NCBI GenBank assembly: GCA_003996215.1
Contig: QJPP01001783.1
Span: 765,959-829,958 of the forward strand
Source: Jaltomata sinuosa
Lineage: Eukaryota; Streptophyta; Magnoliopsida; Solanales; Solanaceae
Direction of reading: 5' to 3'
DNA length: 64,000 bases
The translations under genes were made by a program, and so were the position numbers. Of this stretch, positions 57,035 to 64,000 are shown piece after piece. The number at the start of each line of letters is the position of its first letter. The first letter of the stretch is position 1. Below the pieces are notes generated by a model. It searched no databases and was not told where the DNA came from. It worked only from the letters and a program-made list of their open reading frames with translations.

Positions 57035-60000
57035 TGTAACGACCTATTCAGTCATTATTAATAGGAACCTCATATCGGGTGGGTTATTCATGTGAAGAAA
57101 TGGGTTAGAAACGTCCGGGTTGAGGAGTTGGAAATCTTGGACTAGGCTAGTCTCGAATGAATTCTGAGCAAGGTAAGGTCTAGGGAAATTCGGGTGCGGA
57201 TTGGGTATTATATCTTGGGTTGAGCTAGTTTTTCCATTAGCCAAGACCTTAAGGAGTTTGGGGGACTTTTGAAAATGAATTTGGGTGAGTAGAACTTCCG
57301 ATATCGAAGTTGACGTGAAAGGGTTGGTACGAAACGTCAGGATTTTGAAGTGTGTTTTAAAATGGAAACTTTTGGGGGACTTTACGACTTTTTGTCCCGT
57401 ATCAACCACCATAGTGATTGACACACTGTTGTAGCAACCTCTGCTATAGCAAAGAAATTACCGCTATAGCAGAAGTCAACGACGATCAGCACCGCTATAG
57501 CGGTAGGTTCCGCTATGGTGGTACTGCTTAGCATAGTGTGGACCGCTATAGCGGAGTAATGGGATCAGAAAACTCAAAAATGTGTTATAATTTCATTCTC
57601 TCCCATTCAGCTCTAAAATAGATGAGGGTTACTCCAAGAACCCTCCCAGGCTGCTCCAAAGCTTCGGAGCGATAGGGAGGAGGGATTTCGGCTAAAAGGA
57701 TACGAAACCATGGATTTCAGGCTTGTCATCCATCAAGGAACGCCTTCACAAAGCCAAAAATTGCACTGCGCAACTGCTTAGCGTCCAGGTAGGCTAGGTT
57801 TTCTTTATTGAGTAGATTGGCCTGCTTCTATTTCCTACTTGTTGTATATTTGAAAAGCAAAATCCATGTTTAGGCCCTCGGGCATGAAGTTTGGAGGAGA
57901 ATTGTTGTGGTTGGATTAGTTAATCTAGAACTGATGGAGTTGTGATAATTTGTTGTGCATTTTGGGTTGTTATGATTAATTGGGTATTGTGTGATGATAA
58001 AATCTGAGGACTAGGGTGTCAAGAAGGTTCCCAAAACCAGGAACTTGGATAATTAAACCACAGGTTAAAGAGGGGATCCTCTGAAATGTTGTTAGAAGAA
58101 ACTAGAATATCGTAATTGGTTGACTTACCAAGGTTAGGGGAGGTCTCTCCCCATGTTGTATTTCGGTACTAAAAGGAGTGTCAGGACTGGATGTATCTAC
58201 TAGTATGTGTTAAGGGGTCAATTAGGGTTAGTCTTTGGACGGGATTTCAAGGTTAAGTTTATGTACCCCGGAATGGGGGAAGGTGATGATTATTGATTTC
58301 TAAATGTGCATTATGTGTTCACCTACTATTTCTTAGTAATGTATGAGCTGCATATTTAGGGAAGGATTTGTGAATGTCTAATTGTTCGGTAACCAGTCTT
58401 GTGAAATGAACTTGTTTTATTTGCTTGTTTGTTTTGCAAGTATGTTTGTTCATTAGTTGTGATTGATTGGACTTGGTGTGACATTCGGTTGGCTTGGGTA
58501 CCACGCCTAGTATGGGAATACTAATGGTTTGCTCGGGTATCGCGCCTGGTATAGGTATACTAATAGTTGGGTCGGGTACCACGCCTTGTATGGGATACTA
58601 ACGGTTTACTCGGGTACCACACCTGGTACAGGTTCTAAATGGGTTAGCTCGGGTACCATGCCTGGTATAGGTTAATTATGCATTATTGACTATGTTTGTC
58701 GATGGTTCCATGAGTGTACCGGTTGATTGTTAAATCTGTGACTGATTACATTGGTCCTTGAAAGGCTGGGTTATTACACTTAAATGTAGAGAGGGTCCTG
58801 GGGTGGACCGGGCATAGTATGCTAACACTTAGGTGTTGGTCTAGGGATCCTTGATTGGTCCGGGTAATGAAAAAGGGTAAATATCATGTTTATTATTGTT
58901 GTTAATTGTTAAACTTGTTCTTTGTGGTTGATAAGTAAAAAGATAGACTGAGAGTCTAGAGTTGTACTACTGGCTGTTATTATATGTTGCACTGCTTTAC
59001 TCAGTGCGGGTGTACTTATTGTTCTTTATATGTTGGGTTCCTGAGAGGGCAAAGATTTATTATTATTTGGCATATAGGTTGTCCTTGAAGGGCCGGGTCA
59101 GTGTGCTTAAGTGACAAGATGGTTCTTCTATGAATTGGGCCATATGTTATGGGCATAGATGATGTACTAGGGATCCTTTCTTGGTCCGGCTTATGTAAAA
59201 AGGATGTATGTTGGTTGTCACTAAGAATTGTCAATGTCAGCTAGACTTGTTGCGTACGATTGATAATCTAAGGAGGAGACTTGTGGTCTGGTTATAATGT
59301 TGGTTGTTGTTACTTTTTGAGTATGGACCTGTGGTCATTTGGGTGGTTTTTTACTAGTAGGTTGCGGTACGACGGGTGCGGTCTACATCACTAAGTAGTG
59401 GGGTTTACTCAGATTTGTTGAGTCATAGTGGTTGACTTGGGTAAGAAAATGGTAGTCCGAGTAGTGACATAGATGTTGGCAATGGTTAAGGTGACTTGGA
59501 AAGCCTAAGGGTTAGTGTGAGTTGGGAAGTATAGGTGACAAGGTGACTTGGAAAGTCTAGGTATCAAGGTGACTTGTGAAGTCTAGTGTCAAGGTGACTT
59601 GGGAAGTCTAAGGGGTAGGTTGGCTTGGGTTGATATTAGGTTTTAGTAAGGTGAATGTTGAAGGGTTGAGTATTGTAATTAATTGCACATTCTCTTGATT
59701 TCTTATATGATGATATGAGTGGATTCAAGTCGACCAATGATGCCTACCAGTACGTGTGTTTGTACTGATTCTACTCTTGCTATACATTTTTGAGTATAGT
59801 CTGGTTGCATGTTTGGTGATGTTCCATAGGTACATGATGATGGTCCAACAGCTCCTACTTCTTGCTTCTATGGTGGGAGTTGTGTCTTCTTTTATTATCA
59901 CTCTTGTAGTAGCTCTTGTACCGGCTTATACTAGGTTCTAGGGAGGGCTGTTTTTAAATTGTAAAAGGTTTTTCCGCATATCTTGTAAACATATTCATGT

Positions 60001-60127
60001 ATCAAAAAGGCTTATTTCATGATTTAATTCTTTTTTTCGCATTACCTATTGGTTCGGGTGGTAAGGGTTCTTCTATCTAGGTGGATTAGAGTAGGTGCCC
60101 GCATGGCCCGGTAGTTGGGTCGTGACA
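57035..60127 (+). repeat. LTR 3 of the tandem, complete
   Basis: 3093 bp, TGTAACGACC...GGGTCGTGACA. CCGCTATAGCGG array 57410-57560, hairpin units 58491-58673. Confidence 0.88.
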
Positions 60128-60132
60128 CCATA
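60128..60132. repeat. Target-site duplication, right copy (ccata)
   Basis: Matches 45636-45640. Confidence 0.85.
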
Positions 60133-61306
60133 AAACCATGAAATCCAATCTTCATTATGTATTTTTCTAATTTAGTGTCATCTACGAAAAGGTTCTTGCA
60201 AATTCATAAATTGAATCATTTGTATTTTATAATAGTGAAAAGTCAGATAAAATCTATCTTGGACTTCAACCCTCCCATTTTATATTTCATGATATGTATT
60301 AATCATAAAAATATATAAGGAAAAGGGTTCAAGCTATACTGCTTGTCTATATGATTCTACTCCTAGATTTTATCCTAGCATTAGTTCTTTCTTTTTTTGT
60401 TTCTTGATCAGCCTATAGAAGAGAGGTTGTATTTTTTAGCAATGGCTTCAAAAAGCAACGTCAATTTCTTCTATATTACCTTTGGTGATAGAAATAAAAT
60501 TCTCTTTGAAAGTACTATGATGGTCTGATTCATTGTTTGAATCTATTGTCAACACCTCATTTTTTTAGTAAAATCTACCCGGGGACTAGGTAAGTTCAAA
60601 TGCATAGTAATAGTTTCTCCTTTGTGTCCAGGACTTGTGCAATCATTGTTATCACTGAGACAAATAGGTTGCTCCTAAGTATTATTAAAACAGTCTCATA
60701 CTCTTTGGATGTTGTGATTACTTTTCCTTCTTTTTTCTGCTAATTTTCCCCTGTATCACTCTTAGAAGGATTGTTAACATAGTTCTCTTTGCAACTCTTC
60801 TCAGGATATTTTGATTTATTATTTTCTGGCAGTTCTCAATTTCCTTGCTTCTCTCCTCTTCAGATTCTGCTTCTCTCTTCTGGTCCTCAACATAACATTT
60901 TCTTTGACATCCTTAGTACTAACATTCTTGTTAGGAACATTTGTAGAGTTATCTATAACTTTATCTATTGTAGTGCTTGAACTGCTTTTCACTTCCTTGT
61001 ATTTGGTTTCATCTGTAACATTGATGGTCTCACTTTGTGTTTCTACCTTACCAGTAGCTTGATTCTATTTGATAGTGCTTTTCTTGTTGCTAGAGGAGAT
61101 TCTTCCCTTCTTATTGTCATTTTTTATTTTTTTCACTTTGAGTGTCTTTTTTCTGGTTATCCTGTTACTTTCTTGATTGTTCCTTCCGTTGATTATTTTT
61201 GCTCCCTTACTAGAGTTCTCCTCCTCCTTATCATCCTTTTTCTGATTTGCTTTGTCAAGTGCATCTTTCTTATTCTTATAATCCCATCTACATTGAACAA
61301 GAGAGT

Positions 61307-61320
61307 GCCCTATCCTTTTG
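61307..61320. repeat. 14-bp target-site duplication, left copy
   Basis: gccctatccttttg, repeated exactly at 61733-61746. Confidence 0.9.
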
Positions 61321-61732
61321 TGATACAATAACAATAGCAATAATATACTTAGTATATTCTCACAAAGTGAGTATGGGAAGGATAGAGAGTACGCAGTTTA
61401 TATCACTACCTCTAAGGTGAGGTAGAGAGGTTATTTTCAATAGAACCCCATCTCAAGACAAAGACAATCAAATAACAAGAAATAATTGGTAGTAACAAAA
61501 CAACAAATAGTAGCAGAAGCACGACTACCACAAAATAATACTATAACCGATCTACCTGAGATATCAAACATCATCAAAACTCCATTTCGCATCCTCCACA
61601 CCTTTCTATCTAGGGTCATATTCTCGATAAGATGTAACTACTCCATGTCATGTCTAATCATCTCTCTCTAATTCTTCTTCAGTCTACCTCTACCTTCCTT
61701 GAATCTATTTATAGCCCGCCTCTCACACCCTG
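61321..61732 (-). mobile_element. 5'-truncated RTE-like LINE copy with SINE-type 3' tail
   Basis: On the minus strand the copy ends in the phrases ctctctacctcaccttagag, gcgtactctctatcc and cactttgtgagaatatacta. These match the 3' tail shared by common Solanaceae SINEs and an RTE-type LINE, as I remember them, with a TTG/TTA-rich end. The 5' part (VWRMRNGV) resembles the end of an RTE-type ORF. A 14-bp target duplication and the simple A/T-rich 3' end show retroposition. Family name not assigned. Confidence 0.65.
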
Positions 61733-61746
61733 GCCCTATCCTTTTG
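61733..61746. repeat. 14-bp target-site duplication, right copy
   Basis: gccctatccttttg. It encodes part of the LINE ORF1 zinc knuckle. Confidence 0.9.
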
Positions 61747-62455
61747 CAATGTTTACAGTGTTTGGGCACTTGTTTATACTCAAGTTTCTGATAGTATCCT
61801 CTTAGAGGACAATCTTCATCATCTAGCCTAACCCATATCTTATCAAGGTTGGGTTTAATGAGGTTCATAATGACCCTGACCTTTTCTTGTGGCTCCAGTA
61901 GCTAAAATAAAGGTATGAGGGACACACAACAAACTTAGAATTTGTTTAACATAGTCCTACTAATGACAATGGAAAAAGCAGTGCAGACAAAATCACCTAG
62001 ACAGGAGCAAAGGGATCATCCTCATTTGACTTAAAATCTGGCGTCTATTATTCTAGCCACATTTTGTTGGTCATCGATTTCAACCATTTTTTTAAATAAG
62101 ACATATTTACAATCCTCCTCAATACTAAAATCTAGAAATGCCATTCTGAAATCAAAAGCCCTAATTTTAACACTAGTTTTGATAGAGATTTTCTCAAGGA
62201 AGGAGCTTCTAACCTTTTTTATCTGCGGTCTTCTCTTGAGGAATTTTTTGACTGACATCAATCTATAATGTTGATCCACAACCCTATAGTAGTCTAATGT
62301 GTTGAAGATAACAACTGATACTCTATTGTGGGAAGAGATTCTAGTATTTACCTCTGATCTTCCTTTGTTAGGGATTTGACTGGTGTTTGGTGAATAAAAC
62401 TAGCATACATCAATTTTAGTGGAAATGTCATAGCATAATTGATGGCCTCCTCCAT

Positions 62456-63630
62456 ACTAGACTAAACTTGGTCTAGACGCAGTGAAAATTGGTCTTCTAG
62501 CAAGGCCACGGTGAGGCGCGTTAGCACTAATCGCCTAAAAGCTAAGAAAAGTATGTAATGTTACCATTTGTACTGAGAGAATTTTTCATTAGATGAGTTA
62601 TGAATATCTAGCCTATGTTGTGATAAAAATGTAAAAAAGAGGAAGCGTTGATTAGAACCTTTAATATAAAATAGAATTACCACTGTTAAATTACAACACT
62701 TTGTATTCATATTCTTTTTCACGTCAATATCAAGGGATCAAGACTATCAAATAGCTAAGTCAGGCATAATTTTTTTTTGAAAAGTGTAGTGTTCAGATTG
62801 CTTGGATACACCTCCACTAATTTCATGGGTACATATCAGTTGTTTACCCTTAAAAAGGCACAGTAGAATTTCTAAACGTGATTTAAGGACACGCAAATTA
62901 AATTAACCTGATGATGAAATAATAATGAAAAAGATAGAAAAAATTAAATGATAAATGAATAAAAGAACAATACTGAATAAAGTAGAATATGAGATCTGAA
63001 TTATGAGCATGTAGTATCGCCTTGAAATAATGTATTCTGAAAGAACTTGTTAATAGAGAGCTTTTGTAGTTTAAGCTTGCGTTATTGTCAAAACTTATGT
63101 GTGAGAAAAAAGTGATAAAGGGGTCATTTATAGCTAAACCCTATAGTTCTATTTTCGTGAATCATACCCATATGATATCTCCTAATTGCATTTATCTCCA
63201 TTCTGTAACGGTTGATGAAGACCTTAGGATTATGTAACGACTGGCTTGCTTGGGATTTCTTCTTTTGATCAACTTTGTTCACTTGGTATCGTGTCTCCGG
63301 AGCTTGATGGAATTAACACCAACCTTAGAAACCTTTTTATTGGACTATATATTGCATCGAGGCTGATCTGCCACATATTGATTCCTGATTTGATTACCAG
63401 TCAGATCTTGGTCTTACCCTATACAAATAGTCCTCCCACTTTTTAGTTACTTATTGACTCATAAAATAGAAGTGAAACAGCTTTTAAGCTCTTAGTAGGG
63501 AAGCAAATAAAAACTCGTATGACACTTTGATGAGACATGCATCAAGTCTCATTTAATGCAACAAACATGTGCTTTTCATTGATTGGCTCACCTTCGCAAC
63601 TGAGTGCCAAAGTTATGATGACTTTTTTCC
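62456..63630. other. AT-rich DNA, LINE 5' flank, no gene seen
   Basis: The LINE 5' end probably lies near 62520, but the 5' end is not clear. The 66-residue ORF at 63246-63446 shows no motif. Confidence 0.5.
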
Positions 63631-63640
63631 TTCATAATAC

Positions 63641-63648
63641 TATATAAA
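63641..63648 (+). promoter_or_regulatory. Possible TATA box
   Basis: tatataaa, about 150 bases before an ATG at 63798, followed by a pyrimidine-rich leader. It has the layout of a plant promoter. Confidence 0.4.
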
Positions 63649-63797
63649 CTGTATGGCACCCCTTAATCTTCTTTTATCACTTCAACTTTGAATCTAAATC
63701 TTCAACTTTGCAACTTCTTGTCCTTCAAACTCTCGATAGAAACTTCATCTGAAAACATCATTCATCTTCCTTTCTACCTCTATCATCTTTTACTACA

Positions 63798-64000
63798 ATG
63801 TCTTTTTTGTCTTCACTTATAGTTGTGCCACCCGTTAGATGGGGAAAGTATCAAGCACTATCTGACCATACTGATAGTAAACCTTCTGCCGATGAAGGTC
63901 TGATTATGTCTAGATAAAGGAACAAGAAGAGTGATGCCATAGAACCTACATTCGAGATGATCCTACCTAGCATATGGTCTTTTGACAAAGAGCTTCAAGA
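63798..64000 (+). pseudogene. Unrecognised ORF start, one in-frame stop, runs off the window
   Basis: ATG at 63798 gives MSFLSSLIVVPPVRWGKYQA and continues 39 codons to TAA at 63915-63917. The same frame is then open to the window end (SDAIEPTFEMILPSIWSFDK). It could be the first exon of a host gene or the 5' ORF of another TE. The stop argues for decay, but an intron cannot be excluded. Confidence 0.4.

Larger units (their letters stand above)
45641..60127 (+). mobile_element. LTR-internal-LTR-internal-LTR tandem of a non-autonomous element
   Basis: Three homologous LTRs start at 45641, 51126 and 57035; two near-identical internal regions lie between. The outer edges share the 5-bp duplication ccata, so this is one insertion later expanded, most simply by unequal recombination between LTRs. 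The internal regions (about 2.5 and 2.8 kb) have no gag-pol in either strand. LTR ends (TGTAACGACC...GTCGTGACA), hairpin arrays and the conserved LTR block relate it to the element at 29112-37378. The first LTR has lost its 3' end and primer site. Confidence 0.88.
60133..62455 (-). pseudogene. LINE ORF1 (nucleic-acid-binding protein) and spacer, broken
   Basis: Minus strand from an ATG near 62455. VKKFLKRRPQIKKVRSSF, then AFDFRMAFLDFSIEEDCKY (62279-62031), is the DUF4283-like RNA-binding domain of plant LINE ORF1. Then IWVRLDDEDCPLRGYYQKLE (61868-61790) and the zinc knuckle CKHC at 61734-61760. The knuckle's second half, H-SLVQ-C, lies at 61318-61270, beyond a 412-bp insert. A Lys-rich C-terminal tail (61250-61065) follows. 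Frame breaks are numerous. It continues into the endonuclease at 45635 beyond the LTR tandem. It would have bound LINE RNA. Confidence 0.8.

Noticed and set aside
61035..61331. 98-residue hydrophobic plus-strand ORF
   Set aside because: Reverse reading of the Lys-rich LINE ORF1 tail, which naturally gives Phe/Leu-rich sequence.

Overview
The window is repeat-dominated nuclear DNA of a flowering plant. LTR types, a Sirevirus-type copia element, AT-rich spacers full of Stowaway-like MITEs, a CACTA element and an RTE-like LINE/SINE tail together suggest Solanaceae. This is recognition from general knowledge, not a database hit, and I cannot name the genus. I found no intact host protein-coding gene, tRNA, rRNA or CRISPR array. 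Almost all short ORFs lie inside transposable elements (TEs) or are chance.

Layout. 1-1804: part of a minus-strand Gypsy-type LTR. 1805-15489: the 3' end and 3' LTR of a plus-strand Gypsy-type element. That LTR is split by a minus-strand copia/Sirevirus element at 2104-12424 (5-bp target duplication gagtg), which is itself split by a solo-LTR-like insertion at 10542-12300 (target duplication gcttg). The Gypsy LTR may also hold an organelle-like insert near 13020-13866. 15490-28430: AT-rich intergenic DNA with MITEs, short tandem duplications, a 22-G run, a copia RNase H scrap and a minisatellite. 28430-29106: a minisatellite of about 75-bp units. 29112-37378: a complete non-autonomous LTR element (target duplication cttca) with no sense gag-pol, a decayed antisense ORF, and a mitochondria-like insert in its 3' LTR.

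38250-62455: one old minus-strand LINE that received three later insertions: (i) a CACTA element, 39473-44477, target duplication gat, carrying six exon remnants of a phototropin-like kinase gene; (ii) an LTR-internal-LTR-internal-LTR tandem, 45641-60127, target duplication ccata; (iii) a 5'-truncated RTE-like retroposon, 61321-61732, 14-bp target duplication, which cuts the LINE ORF1 zinc knuckle in two. 62460-64000: low-information sequence ending in an unrecognised ORF behind a TATA box.

The most notable points are the phototropin fragments in the CACTA element; the dense arrays of short palindromes (CCGCTATAGCGG, CCACG-N3-CGTGG, GTACCA-N4-TGGTAC) in several LTR families; the antisense ORF in the non-autonomous element; the triple-LTR tandem; and the mitochondria-like insert with a 68-bp inverted repeat. 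The insertion order can be read directly from nesting and target duplications.
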